This document shows positions 1-7,992 of a DNA stretch of 14,132 bases, piece after piece. A program made the position numbers and the translations under genes. This DNA comes from an uncultured Eubacterium sp. (GTDB lineage: Bacteria > Bacillota > Clostridia > Lachnospirales > Lachnospiraceae). Within the stretch, counting starts at the first letter, position 1. Each line of letters opens with the position of its first letter. Under the pieces are notes generated by a model. The model was given only the letters and a program-made list of their open reading frames with translations, was not told where the DNA came from and made no database searches. The DNA lies in assembly GCA_947573465.1 (NCBI GenBank), contig CANPET010000020.1, forward strand, positions 1 to 14,132. Direction: 5' to 3'.

Positions 1-741
1 GCATCTATCGTTTTTTATCTGATTATGCCGGTGATTGCTTTTATTATTGTAAAAGCAATGGTCAAAACAATGAACATTGTACGTTCCAGACAGGGAGCAT
101 ACATGTTTATGCTTATATTCTCTAATGTAGGATTTATGGGCTTTCCAATTTTGCAGGCTGCATGTGGAGCTCAGGGAGACACAGCCGTATTTTATGCTGC
201 TGTTTTAAATATTTTCTTTAACCTCAGTGCATTCACCTACGGTGTGGTTATGATTGGTTATGGTGAAGCTAAAAAGGCAGTCTTTAACCTAAAATCTCTT
301 CTCTCTCCTGGTATTATCAGTGCAGTTCTTGCCATTATCATCTACTTATTGAATATTCATTTTCCTTCTACAATTGAAAATGTAGTAAGCACTGTTGGCG
401 GGCTTACCTCACCTCTTGCAATGATATTAGTAGGTGCTACCCTTGCTACCATTAAACTCTCAGAAGTATTTAATGAATGGAAAATTTATGTTTTTTCTAT
501 AATAAAACAATTTATACTTCCTATACTACTGTATCCTGTATTTCGTTTATTCTTAGGCGACAGTCTTTTATTTAACGTACTGTTTATTGAATTTCTTATG
601 CCGATTGCCAACACAGCTCTGATGCTGTCAGATGAATATGGTGCTGATACAAAATTCGTTTCAAAAACGATTTTTATCTCTACTGTAATGTCATTAATAA
701 CAATACCACTGACAATATACTTATGTGGCATTATATATTAG
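1..741 (+). CDS. AEC-family transporter, 3' part (start outside window)
   Basis: Membrane permease of the auxin efflux carrier (AEC, Mem_trans) family, which exports or exchanges small organic anions; the substrate cannot be told from sequence. The frame is open from base 1, so the gene begins upstream and the ATG at 25 is internal. About 246 codons are visible of a family length near 310. The visible part is hydrophobic throughout, with several membrane spans, a central hydrophilic stretch near codons 85-100, and the family-typical Ser-Asn-Val-Gly-Phe-x-Gly-Phe-Pro segment, seen about 40 codons from the left edge. The C-terminus is intact and ends in a last span. It converges on pepF with a hairpin between them. 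A second, clearly diverged AEC gene lies on the other side of pepF. Confidence 0.88.
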   Translation, partial: ASIVFYLIMPVIAFIIVKAMVKTMNIVRSRQGAYMFMLIFSNVGFMGFPILQAACGAQGDTAVFYAAVLNIFFNLSAFTYGVVMIGYGEAKKAVFNLKSLLSPGIISAVLAIIIYLLNIHFPSTIENVVSTVGGLTSPLAMILVGATLATIKLSEVFNEWKIYVFSIIKQFILPILLYPVFRLFLGDSLLFNVLFIEFLMPIANTALMLSDEYGADTKFVSKTIFISTVMSLITIPLTIYLCGIIY

Positions 742-761
742 ACATGTAATAAATTATGTAA

Positions 762-790
762 CATAGTTTCTGCAGACCACAGAAACTATG
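762..790. terminator. Hairpin between convergent AEC and pepF genes
   Basis: An 11-bp perfect inverted repeat (762-772 with 780-790, 7-nt loop) lies between the two stop codons. It is followed by T-rich sequence in both directions, though neither side has a long uninterrupted T run. Its position between two converging genes suggests a shared bidirectional terminator. Confidence 0.65.
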
Positions 791-793
791 AAT

Positions 794-2581
794 TTACTTT
801 TCATTTATAATTATCTCCATCTCATCCAGCAAGCTCTCAAACAGTTTTAATGCCTGTACTACCGGTTCCTTATCCGTCATATCTACTCCTGCCAGTTTCA
901 ATAAATCAATCGGATCTTTCGAACCTCCACCGGTTAAGAATTTCATATAATCTTTCACACCCGCCTCGCCTTCTTTCATTATCTTTCTAGAAAGTGCTAT
1001 CGCTGCTGAAATTCCTGTTGCGTATTGATATACATAAAACGGATTATAAAAATGTGGAATTCTTGCCCATTCTAATGCAATATCGTCATCTAAGACAATA
1101 TCATCCCCAAAATAAAACTGATTTAAATCATAATAAACTTTGCACAAAACATCACTGGTCAGAGTCTCACCTTTTTCCACCATACTATGTGTAATTTTTT
1201 CAAACTCAGCAAACATTGTCTGTCGATACAGTGTTCCCTTAAACTGTTCTAGAAAATGATTGATAAGATATGCTCTCGTTTCCTTATCTTCTGTTTTTTT
1301 CAGTAAATCATGAATGAGCAAAGATTCATTACACGTGGATGCTACCTCTGCCACAAAAATCTTATATCCCGCATTGATATATGGCTGAGTCTCATCAGAA
1401 TAATAAGAATGCAGTGCATGACCCATTTCATGTGCCAATGTAAAAACATGATCTAAAGTTCCCTGATAATTTAACAATACATATGGATGTGTGCCATATG
1501 CTCCCCAGGAATAAGCACCGCTTCTCTTACCTTCATTTTCATAAATATCTATCCAGCGGTTATCAAAACCCTCTTGTAATTTTTCAAGGTAGGCTTGCCC
1601 CATTGGAGCCAGACCTTCCTTTACCATATCTTTTGCCTCATCAAATGAATATTTTTTCTCTGGTGTTTTTGCGATAGGTGCATAAATATCGTACATGTGT
1701 AATTCATCTACACCTAAAGCCTTCTTTCTCATTTTAACATAACGGTGCATCAGATGAATATGCTCATGAACCGTATCTATCAGATTATCATAAACACTTT
1801 CCGGCACATTACTGCCATCCAGATACATTGCTCTCGTAGAAGAATATCCCCTCACATCCGCATAAAAGCATGCCTGCTCTACATTTGCATTAAAAGTAGC
1901 TGCAAGCGTATTTTCCATCTTACCATAAGTGCTGTATAACGCATGAAAGGCTTTTTCCCGCAATTCTCTGTCTGTTCCTGATAAAATAGGAACAAAGTTT
2001 GCATGAGTGATTTTAATTTCCTCTCCTTCACTATTCGTAATCACAGGAAAATCAATATCTGCCCCATTATACATCGCATATATATTGTCTGCAGCATTTG
2101 CCATTCTTTTACTTTTTGCCAGAATCTCTTCTGTCTTTTCATCTAAAGTATGCTTTTTACTTCTCAGCACTTCGCTGACATATCTTCTGTAATCTGCAAA
2201 TCTTTCATCTTTCATCCAGCTAAGAAGTGTATTCTCATCAATACTCAAAAGTTCCGGTTCCACAAAAGCAGATGCACTTCCAATATCTACAACAAGCTTT
2301 TGTGCCTTTCCTGAATATGTTTGATATTTTGCATTCGCCATATCCTGATGGTACTTCTGATTAGAATAAACATATAAACGCTCAGCAAGCAGATTAACCT
2401 CATCATTGAATTTAAAATAGGTTAGTAATACTTCTTTATCTTTTGAAATTTTTCCTGCATATTTTGAATATTCCTTCACCAGACTGATTGCCTTTTCCAA
2501 ATCTTTTTCCCAGACTTCATCACTGGAAAACAAGTCTTCCATCTTCCATGTATCTTTTATATTTTGTTCTTCTCGCTTCAT
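794..2581 (-). CDS. pepF: Oligoendopeptidase F, M3 zinc metallopeptidase
   Basis: Cytoplasmic zinc endopeptidase that cleaves short peptides during peptide turnover. From the start chosen here the protein has 595 residues, the usual PepF length. The active site His-Glu-Met-Gly-His is at residues 384-388, and the third zinc ligand is probably Glu412 in the following Ala-Glu-Val-Ala-Ser segment. No signal peptide is seen. Start choice: GGAGG at 2591-2587 is 2 nt from the ATG at 2584 and 5 nt from the ATG at 2581, so 2581 is preferred. An in-frame TTG at 2593 overlaps the ribosome binding site and is unlikely. The gene is last in a minus-strand series, 28 nt after the AEC gene, which suggests cotranscription. 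Family assignment is secure; the natural substrate is unknown. Confidence 0.94.
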   Translation of the reverse strand: MKREEQNIKDTWKMEDLFSSDEVWEKDLEKAISLVKEYSKYAGKISKDKEVLLTYFKFNDEVNLLAERLYVYSNQKYHQDMANAKYQTYSGKAQKLVVDIGSASAFVEPELLSIDENTLLSWMKDERFADYRRYVSEVLRSKKHTLDEKTEEILAKSKRMANAADNIYAMYNGADIDFPVITNSEGEEIKITHANFVPILSGTDRELREKAFHALYSTYGKMENTLAATFNANVEQACFYADVRGYSSTRAMYLDGSNVPESVYDNLIDTVHEHIHLMHRYVKMRKKALGVDELHMYDIYAPIAKTPEKKYSFDEAKDMVKEGLAPMGQAYLEKLQEGFDNRWIDIYENEGKRSGAYSWGAYGTHPYVLLNYQGTLDHVFTLAHEMGHALHSYYSDETQPYINAGYKIFVAEVASTCNESLLIHDLLKKTEDKETRAYLINHFLEQFKGTLYRQTMFAEFEKITHSMVEKGETLTSDVLCKVYYDLNQFYFGDDIVLDDDIALEWARIPHFYNPFYVYQYATGISAAIALSRKIMKEGEAGVKDYMKFLTGGGSKDPIDLLKLAGVDMTDKEPVVQALKLFESLLDEMEIIINEK

Positions 2582-2609
2582 CATAACCTCCAAAGTACTA
2601 TTTCATTTT

Positions 2610-3557
2610 TTATAAATATCCCATGCTTCTCAGTACAAATATAATCGCTGTAATTGTAAATGCAGAAAACAAAGTTGTCAGCACAATCACGCTGCTGGTT
2701 AATGTACCTTCGGACTTCATATTCTTTGCCATTATGTAACAACTTGGTGTGGTTGGTGAACCAAGCATAATCACCAATGCCATAAGTTTTGCGTCCCGAA
2801 ATCCCATTGCAACCGCTATCGGTAAAAATATTATTGGCCAGCCTGCAAGTTTTAATACAGTGGCAATTACAGATGGTTTTACCTTCTCAATTGCTTTTCC
2901 TATTTCAAAACTTCCTCCGATGGCAAGTAATGCTAAAGGCGTGGTTATCTTTGCAAGACTACTGATTGTATTATCCACCATCTGTGAAAACTCTACTCTC
3001 AATGCTGAAAAGATAACTCCTATTACTATCCCCAGAATAATAGGATTTGTAACAATTCCTTTTAAGGTTTTCTTGATTGTATGATTATGTTCAGTGTCCT
3101 GAGACGGACATTCTATCGTAAGAATTGCCACAGCATATATATTATATAATGGTACAGCCCCCACTATCATAAGAGGAACCATTCCTGTATTTCCATAAAT
3201 ATTCAACACAAAAGCTGTTCCAAGAACTGCGGCACTGCTTCGATATGATGCCTGAACAAACTCTGCTACAATAGATTTATCTTTTAAAAATAATTTTGCA
3301 CCAATCGTTGTTCCGATAAAACATACCGTTGTAACAATAGCACAATAAAGTATGTACTTTAGCTCAAACTCCTGCAAAAAGTCATTACTCATCATATCCT
3401 GTATCAAAAGTAACGGAAGTGTAATCGTAAATGTAATTTTATTTGCAGATTTTATAAATCCTTCATTAATCCAGCCAAGCTTTTTAAAAATATAACCTGC
3501 CACAATTACCAGAAAAACCGGAACTGTGGCATTCAAACTATATATTAAATTATCCAT
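2610..3557 (-). CDS. AEC-family transporter (complete)
   Basis: Second auxin-efflux-carrier-type permease, 315 residues from the chosen ATG, close to the family norm. The N-terminus (Met-Asp-Asn-Leu-Ile-Tyr-Ser-Leu-Asn, then a hydrophobic span and Lys-Lys-Leu-Gly-Trp) is typical of AEC proteins. About ten hydrophobic segments are spread in two halves around a polar stretch near residues 150-165. An in-frame TTG at 3566 would add three residues. ATG 3557 is preferred because it gives the family-like N-terminus, although the AAGAAGG site upstream sits about 12 nt away, which is rather far. The substrate cannot be predicted. It differs strongly from the partial AEC protein at the window start, so this is not a recent duplication. 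It lies between nfo (66 nt upstream) and pepF (28 nt downstream). Confidence 0.9.
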   Translation of the reverse strand: MDNLIYSLNATVPVFLVIVAGYIFKKLGWINEGFIKSANKITFTITLPLLLIQDMMSNDFLQEFELKYILYCAIVTTVCFIGTTIGAKLFLKDKSIVAEFVQASYRSSAAVLGTAFVLNIYGNTGMVPLMIVGAVPLYNIYAVAILTIECPSQDTEHNHTIKKTLKGIVTNPIILGIVIGVIFSALRVEFSQMVDNTISSLAKITTPLALLAIGGSFEIGKAIEKVKPSVIATVLKLAGWPIIFLPIAVAMGFRDAKLMALVIMLGSPTTPSCYIMAKNMKSEGTLTSSVIVLTTLFSAFTITAIIFVLRSMGYL

Positions 3558-3623
3558 TGTGTACAATCACCTTCTTTGTGTAAGTTATTATTGGTCATAT
3601 ATCTATACCTGTAAATATTACAT

Positions 3624-4529
3624 TTATCTGCTATTATTTAAGATTAGATTTTGTAATTCAGGATTAAATTCACCTTTACGAATCATTTCAATTTCATATT
3701 TATATGGTGCATATGACTTTTTCTTATCATCTGGATCTTTAACATAAGGAGTCTCTAGAATCTTAGGAATATTCTCAAAATCTTTCATATATATAATTTC
3801 TTTCAATGTATCAAATCCAATATTCCCAAATCCAATGTTCTCATGCCTGTCCTTCCCAGCTCCACAAGGATTTTTACTATCATTGATATGAAAAACTGCA
3901 ATCTGTTCTGTTCCAATGATTTTATCAAACTGATCCAACGTTCCACTCAAATCATTTACTAAATCATATCCGCTATCGTTCACGTGACAGGTATCAAAAC
4001 ATACACGCAGTTTTTCATTGTATTTGACACCATCATATATTTTTGCCAGTTCTTCGAAACTTCTTCCAATTTCACTGCCCTTTCCTGCCATTGTCTCTAA
4101 TGCAATATATACATCTGTGTCCTTTGTCAAAACATTATTAATCCCTTTTACAATCTGAGCAATTCCTGCTTCTGTTCCTGCACCGACATGAGCCCCCGGA
4201 TGTAATACCATTACATGACTTCCCATTGCACTGCTTCGCTCCAATTCACTCGCCAGAAATGATTCTGCAATCTCATACGTTTCCGGTTTAATCGTATTTC
4301 CCAAATTAATGATATAAGGAGCATGAATAATAATATCTTCAATTCCATTTTCTTTCATATATTCATGAGCCTCATCAATCCGCAATTCACTAATATCTTT
4401 TCTTCTCGTATTCTGTGGCGCTCCTGTGTAAACCATAAACACATTTGCACCATAAGACTTGGCTTCCTTCGCTGAACCCAACAGCATCTCTTTTCCACTC
4501 ATTCCTACATGTGACCCTATTTTAAGCAT
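3624..4529 (-). CDS. nfo: Endonuclease IV (apurinic/apyrimidinic endonuclease)
   Basis: DNA repair enzyme that nicks the backbone 5' of abasic sites in base excision repair and removes blocked 3' ends. The 301-residue TIM-barrel protein keeps the complete set of trinuclear-zinc ligands, aligned by eye to the E. coli enzyme: His69, His110, Glu145, Asp179, His182, His214, Asp227, His229 and Glu259. The family signatures around Leu-His-Pro-Gly (109-112), Cys-Phe-Asp-Thr-Cys-His (177-182) and His-Ile-Asn-Asp-Ser (214-218) are all present. The start ATG at 4529 follows an AAAGGAG site about 8 nt upstream. It is the first gene of a probable nfo-AEC-pepF transcription unit and is divergent from the GNAT gene. 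Nothing suggests loss of function. Confidence 0.96.
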   Translation of the reverse strand: MLKIGSHVGMSGKEMLLGSAKEAKSYGANVFMVYTGAPQNTRRKDISELRIDEAHEYMKENGIEDIIIHAPYIINLGNTIKPETYEIAESFLASELERSSAMGSHVMVLHPGAHVGAGTEAGIAQIVKGINNVLTKDTDVYIALETMAGKGSEIGRSFEELAKIYDGVKYNEKLRVCFDTCHVNDSGYDLVNDLSGTLDQFDKIIGTEQIAVFHINDSKNPCGAGKDRHENIGFGNIGFDTLKEIIYMKDFENIPKILETPYVKDPDDKKKSYAPYKYEIEMIRKGEFNPELQNLILNNSR

Positions 4530-4631
4530 ATTCTTTTCTCCTTTATATATTCACAATCATCCTTATAAATATAACACACATACTATATTTTTTCTATTGA
4601 CTTTGTTATAATCCAAAGGAGGTATTATATT
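4530..4631. promoter_or_regulatory. Divergent intergenic region of nfo and the GNAT gene
   Basis: This 102-nt AT-rich spacer must hold start signals for both directions. Toward the GNAT gene there is an extended -10 (TGTTATAAT, 4604-4612) with no good -35 at the right distance. The predicted start would fall inside the AAAGGAGG site at 4615-4622, so the real start point is uncertain. Toward nfo a weak TGTTATATT-like -10 is visible. No operator dyad stands out. Confidence 0.35.
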
Positions 4632-5393
4632 ATGAAATCAAATTATATTTTTTCTAAAACAGTACAATTAAATCATACATTAAAACTTCAATGTGATGAT
4701 TTATATAACAGTTGCTGCAAGTATGACAACTTAAATCATCCCTATTGCATAGAAGATGACTTTGATATTTTTCCGAAATCTCCCCGATTATATTATGTGG
4801 AACTTAAGAAACAATTATTAGGTTTTTTATCAGTTTATATTATTGACTCAAATAGCCTAGAAATCAGTATTTTTGTACACCCTGATAAAAGACGTGAACA
4901 CATTGGGCAGCAATTATTAGGTAACTTTTTAGATGATTATAAAATCTCCAATATTGAAATATCTGTTCACCCGAATAACTTGATTGGTATTGATTTTTTG
5001 AAAAAAAATAATTTTTCTTATGTCTCTACAGAATTGTTAATGTATGTCCAATTAAACACATTCAAACCTCCTGAAAATCCAGGCAGTTTTGAACTTATCA
5101 CAGACAATTCATCTCAATATCATTATGTCAATAAGGGAATAAAGATTGTATCCTGCAACATTTCTAAATTTAACGATGACTTCATTTTTATTTCCGATGT
5201 AGAAACTCTTAAAGAATGTCGTGGCAAGGGATATGGATATCAGTTTTTACAGGAAGTACTTTTTGATTTATCTCATATGTATACTAGCGCCTTACTACAT
5301 GTCAGTAAAGAAAATACACCGGCGTACAATCTATACAGAAAATTAGGATTTCAAATAAAAGATTCCACAGTAACATATGCTTTACACCAATAA
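4632..5393 (+). CDS. Tandem GNAT-family N-acetyltransferase
   Basis: Acyl-CoA-dependent N-acetyltransferase, 253 residues, with two GNAT folds in tandem. The N-terminal unit (about 40-140) has a degenerate acetyl-CoA loop, Arg-Arg-Glu-His-Ile-Gly at 87-92, with His where the first Gly of R/Q-x-x-G-x-G/A is expected. The C-terminal unit (about 150-250) has a good loop, Arg-Gly-Lys-Gly-Tyr-Gly at 197-202, and the usual motif B with Asn-Thr-Pro-Ala-Tyr-Asn-Leu-Tyr-Arg-Lys-Leu-Gly-Phe (228-240). The second half is therefore likely the catalytic one. The substrate (amino acid, antibiotic, peptide or other amine) is not indicated. AAAGGAGG 9 nt before the ATG fixes the start. It is a single-gene unit, divergent from nfo, and ends at a terminator shared with lepB. 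Confidence 0.85.
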   Translation: MKSNYIFSKTVQLNHTLKLQCDDLYNSCCKYDNLNHPYCIEDDFDIFPKSPRLYYVELKKQLLGFLSVYIIDSNSLEISIFVHPDKRREHIGQQLLGNFLDDYKISNIEISVHPNNLIGIDFLKKNNFSYVSTELLMYVQLNTFKPPENPGSFELITDNSSQYHYVNKGIKIVSCNISKFNDDFIFISDVETLKECRGKGYGYQFLQEVLFDLSHMYTSALLHVSKENTPAYNLYRKLGFQIKDSTVTYALHQ

Positions 5394-5394
5394 G

Positions 5395-5452
5395 AAAAAG
5401 GTAATTATTCAAATTTCACTGAATCCATCAGTAAATGAATAACTACCTTTTT
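5395..5452. terminator. Bidirectional terminator between GNAT gene and lepB
   Basis: Long hairpin with arms 5395-5411 and 5436-5452 (17 nt each). It has A-rich and T-rich ends, and an inner 5-bp stem (ACTGA/TCAGT). The single mismatch is A-C in the plus transcript but G-U in the minus transcript, so the fold is slightly better for lepB. It starts two bases after the GNAT stop codon and ends four bases from the lepB stop codon. Confidence 0.85.
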
Positions 5453-5456
5453 CCAT

Positions 5457-6179
5457 TTAATATGTTGCTTTATCAAACATTTCTAAATCAATCTTTTTAT
5501 TTGACCAATATTTAAATTCTGCTTTTGCCAGAATTTTATCTCTCTTTACATACGTATTGGTCCAGAATCTTGCATCATTAGAATTATTACGATTATCTCC
5601 TAACATAAAATAACAATCCTTTGGCACTTTATATTCTAAGACCTCGTCTTCACCATTAACATATAACCACTCCTCCGGCAAATAAGATTCATTTAAAGGT
5701 TTTTCAGAATCGTTAATATATATTTTTGCATTTTTAATAACCACTTTATCTCCCGGCAGTCCTATGACACGTTTTACATAATATTTGTCTTCTGCCAGAC
5801 TTCCATTCTCATTGTAGTCAGGATTTTCAAAAATAGCGATATCTCCTCTTTCCGGGTCTGAGAACCAGTAAGCTGTTCTAAGACCTATCATTCTGTCTCC
5901 TTTTAAGATCGTGTTCATCATCGAGCCTGATGGTACATTGGCATTCATAATAATGCAATTATTCACAACAAAAGCGATTACTACTGCAATAATAAAAATC
6001 TTAATCCAGCTGAAAATTTCTTTTTTCAAACTAAACTCTTCTTTCTCGCCTTTATTTTTCTTGAACTTTTTCTTTTTTTCCTTTTCTTCATCCGGAACTT
6101 GAGGTTCAATATATGTATTCTCTACTTCTTCTTTGTTCTCCTCATTGATATATTCATTCTCTAAATTATTCTCTTCCAT
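5457..6179 (-). CDS. lepB: Type I signal peptidase
   Basis: Membrane serine protease that removes signal peptides from exported proteins on the outer face of the membrane. The protein has 240 residues from the chosen start. An acidic and Lys-rich cytoplasmic N-terminus of about 50 residues comes first, then one membrane span near 57-76. The catalytic Ser86 lies in Pro-Ser-Gly-Ser-Met and the general-base Lys136 in Tyr-Val-Lys-Arg-Val-Ile-Gly-Leu-Pro-Gly-Asp. Box E (Gly-Asp-Asn-Arg-Asn-Asn-Ser) is at 194-200. Variations: Asn replaces Pro in the usual Ser-Met-x-Pro, and Ala replaces Ser in the Asp-Ser-Arg of box E. Start choice: AAAGGA lies 7 nt before the ATG at 6179, while the ATG at 6194 has no good site. 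It is monocistronic with its own promoter. Confidence 0.95.
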   Translation of the reverse strand: MEENNLENEYINEENKEEVENTYIEPQVPDEEKEKKKKFKKNKGEKEEFSLKKEIFSWIKIFIIAVVIAFVVNNCIIMNANVPSGSMMNTILKGDRMIGLRTAYWFSDPERGDIAIFENPDYNENGSLAEDKYYVKRVIGLPGDKVVIKNAKIYINDSEKPLNESYLPEEWLYVNGEDEVLEYKVPKDCYFMLGDNRNNSNDARFWTNTYVKRDKILAKAEFKYWSNKKIDLEMFDKATY

Positions 6180-6219
6180 ATTCTGTCCTTTCATTTATTG
6201 TCTTTCATTACCAAGTAAT

Positions 6220-6248
6220 AGTATAAACGCTCATCTGAATATATGCAA
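6220..6248 (-). promoter_or_regulatory. Probable sigma-A promoter of lepB
   Basis: On the minus strand TTGCAT (6248-6243) is followed after exactly 17 nt by TATACT (6225-6220). The predicted start near 6213 leaves a leader of about 34 nt before the lepB ATG. Confidence 0.6.
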
Positions 6249-6286
6249 TAAATGTTTTGTGATATTTTGATGAAATCTTTATGTCT

Positions 6287-6907
6287 TTACCGAATAAAAT
6301 TGGTCTTAATCTTAGTTTCTTCCTCAGGGTGTTCAATTCCATTTTCTTTCCCAATTTCGATACATTTTAAAATCCATGCCATATTTCTGGCAATATTTCT
6401 TACAATTTGTAATCCCTCTTCATCCTTCATAACATCTTCCGGAGTATTTCCGTGAACCATCGGCCAATAATTTCCGTTAATCAATGGCATATGATAAAAT
6501 TCTGGAACTTTTGCAATCTCGTCAAGAGCACTGGTTGTTCCTGCACGTCTGGCACTGACAACCATTGCTGCCGGTTTATATTTCAGAAATTTTCCTGCAC
6601 TCCATGCCAATCTGTGCATAAATCCCATCATATTGCCACTAACCGATGCATAATGAACCGGACTGCCAAATACAACACCGTCTGCTTCCTGTAATTTCTT
6701 TGCAGCTTCTACAACTTCTCCACCATATACACATTCTCCGCTTTCACTACAGCCACAGCACCCCATGCAGCTGCCCTGAGGACTGGCACCTACATGCATA
6801 ATTTCTGTTTCTATACCTTCTTCGTTTAATATCCTTGCCATCTCATCCAAAGCAGTATATGTACACCCCTTTGCTTTGGGGCTTCCGTTAAACATTAAAA
6901 CTTTCAT
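6287..6907 (-). CDS. Flavodoxin-fold NAD(P)H oxidoreductase with Cys cluster motif
   Basis: FMN-binding oxidoreductase of the NADPH-dependent FMN reductase / iron-sulfur flavoprotein group, 206 residues. The N-terminal Asn-Gly-Ser-Pro-Lys (7-11) is the FMN phosphate loop, and Gly-Ser-Pro-Val-His-Tyr (81-86) is the second flavin-contact loop. Cys47, Cys50, Cys53 and Cys59 form C-x2-C-x2-C-x5-C, which fits the compact Cys motif of iron-sulfur flavoproteins (C-x2-C-x2-C-x4-7-C). An extra Cys51 sits inside it. A [4Fe-4S] cluster is therefore possible, but related flavodoxin-like proteins carry similar cysteines without a proven cluster. AAAGGAAG precedes the ATG. It starts 21 nt after the Gfo/Idh gene and so is probably in the same transcript. 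Physiological partner unknown. Confidence 0.86.
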   Translation of the reverse strand: MKVLMFNGSPKAKGCTYTALDEMARILNEEGIETEIMHVGASPQGSCMGCCGCSESGECVYGGEVVEAAKKLQEADGVVFGSPVHYASVSGNMMGFMHRLAWSAGKFLKYKPAAMVVSARRAGTTSALDEIAKVPEFYHMPLINGNYWPMVHGNTPEDVMKDEEGLQIVRNIARNMAWILKCIEIGKENGIEHPEEETKIKTNFIR

Positions 6908-6928
6908 ATCTATCTTCCTTTCTATCTC

Positions 6929-7903
6929 CTAATCTTCAAAGGGATACTTTACTCCCATTTTTTCTCTTATCTCATCCATAACTTCCATCATCTTTATGGT
7001 CTGCTTATGTGTCATCTCTGGGCATTCGGTCTTCCCCTGCTCTACTGCTTTTACACAAGCCTCTACCTCGTATTCATACCCGCTAATCTGCCCTTCCTGT
7101 CTTATATCTTCTATAACATTCCAGTTACCATCATACACCTTAATCCCCTGTATACAATTAACTCCCTCTACTAATATATGCCCCAAAGTACCATATATCA
7201 CAGCACTTCCATCACCAAAAGAGCACATCCCTGAATTCAAATCTGCCATTGTTCCATTTTTGTAGCATATGGTATATTGTCCCATCTTATCCATACCATC
7301 ATCTGTTAATATCGCTGTGGCACTGATATCCTCAATCTCATCTCCCATTACAATTGATGCCATTGTTAATGGATAAATTCCCACATCCAAAAGTGCTCCT
7401 CCTGCGAGTTCAGGTCTCATCAGCCTTTCTTTATGCATCATAGGAAAATTCAGATTCGCAGTCATAAAAGTAACATCACCAATGACTTTCTGTTCCAATA
7501 ACTGAACCAGTTTCTTCGTTAATGGCATGAATCTTGTCCACATAGCTTCCCCTAAAAACAAACCTTTTGCTTCAGCTATCGCAATCAGTTCTTTTGCCTG
7601 CTTTGCATTTGCCGTAAATGCTTTTTCACACAATACATGTTTTCCATATTCTAAACACATCTTCGCATGCTCGTAATGTAACGAATGCGGTGTTGCAATA
7701 TAAATTACATCAACGTTATCATCTCTGGCTAATTCCTCATAAGAGCCATATGCCTTTTCCATTCCATATTGTTCTTTATAAGTTTCTGCCTTCTCTAAAT
7801 TTCTGGATGCAACTGCATACATCTGAACATCTTTCATCTGCACAATCGTACCGGCCATTGCATGGGCGATATGACCCGCTCCCAAAATTCCAAACCTTAC
7901 CAT
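6929..7903 (-). CDS. Gfo/Idh/MocA-family oxidoreductase, dihydrodiol-dehydrogenase-like
   Basis: NAD(P)-dependent dehydrogenase of 324 residues acting on a sugar, polyol or related hydroxy compound. The Rossmann fold starts at residue 1 with Gly-Ala-Gly-His-Ile-Ala (8-13). The family Glu-Lys is at 93-94 (Cys-Glu-Lys-Ala). The catalytic-domain motif Gly-Gly-Ala-Leu-Leu-Asp-Val-Gly-Ile-Tyr-Pro is at 168-178. The segments Gly-Glu-Ala-Met-Trp-Thr-Arg-Phe (118-125) and Asp-Val-Gly-Ile-Tyr-Pro resemble the dimeric dihydrodiol dehydrogenase branch more than inositol dehydrogenases; this is by eye. A purine-rich site (GAGGAAAGAGAG) lies just before the ATG. It is the first gene of a two-gene unit with the flavoprotein, behind a region with strong inverted repeats. 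The actual substrate is not known. Confidence 0.9.
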   Translation of the reverse strand: MVRFGILGAGHIAHAMAGTIVQMKDVQMYAVASRNLEKAETYKEQYGMEKAYGSYEELARDDNVDVIYIATPHSLHYEHAKMCLEYGKHVLCEKAFTANAKQAKELIAIAEAKGLFLGEAMWTRFMPLTKKLVQLLEQKVIGDVTFMTANLNFPMMHKERLMRPELAGGALLDVGIYPLTMASIVMGDEIEDISATAILTDDGMDKMGQYTICYKNGTMADLNSGMCSFGDGSAVIYGTLGHILVEGVNCIQGIKVYDGNWNVIEDIRQEGQISGYEYEVEACVKAVEQGKTECPEMTHKQTIKMMEVMDEIREKMGVKYPFED

Positions 7904-7935
7904 TTTTACTCTCTTTCCTCTTTGTATTTTATTTT

Positions 7936-7992
7936 CACAAACAAATTATAACCCATATCAAACGCTCTATAACAGGTTATAATTCATTTGTG
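7936..7992 (-). promoter_or_regulatory. Promoter and inverted-repeat region upstream of the Gfo/Idh gene
   Basis: Arms 7936-7953 and 7975-7992 (18 nt each, 21-nt loop) can pair fully in minus-strand RNA with two G-U pairs; in the plus transcript these become mismatches. Inside, TATAACAGGTTATA (7968-7981) is a perfect 6-bp dyad with a 2-nt spacer. A minus-strand TATAAT (7950-7945) could be a -10, with the dyad covering its -35 position. The predicted start near 7938 leaves about 34 nt of leader. This looks like an operator over a promoter, or else a leader or terminator hairpin. Confidence 0.45.

Noticed and set aside
486..731. Minus-strand frame of 81 codons opposite the first AEC gene
   Set aside because: Antisense to a well-supported membrane protein gene, without a ribosome binding site or recognisable features.
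2582..2593. TTG start at 2593 giving a 599-residue PepF
   Set aside because: The TTG overlaps the GGAGG site that serves the ATG codons just downstream.
4597..4612. TTGACT and TATAAT close together before the GNAT gene, looking like a perfect promoter
   Set aside because: The two hexamers are only 4 nt apart, so they cannot act as a -35/-10 pair. Only the extended -10 is kept as a candidate.
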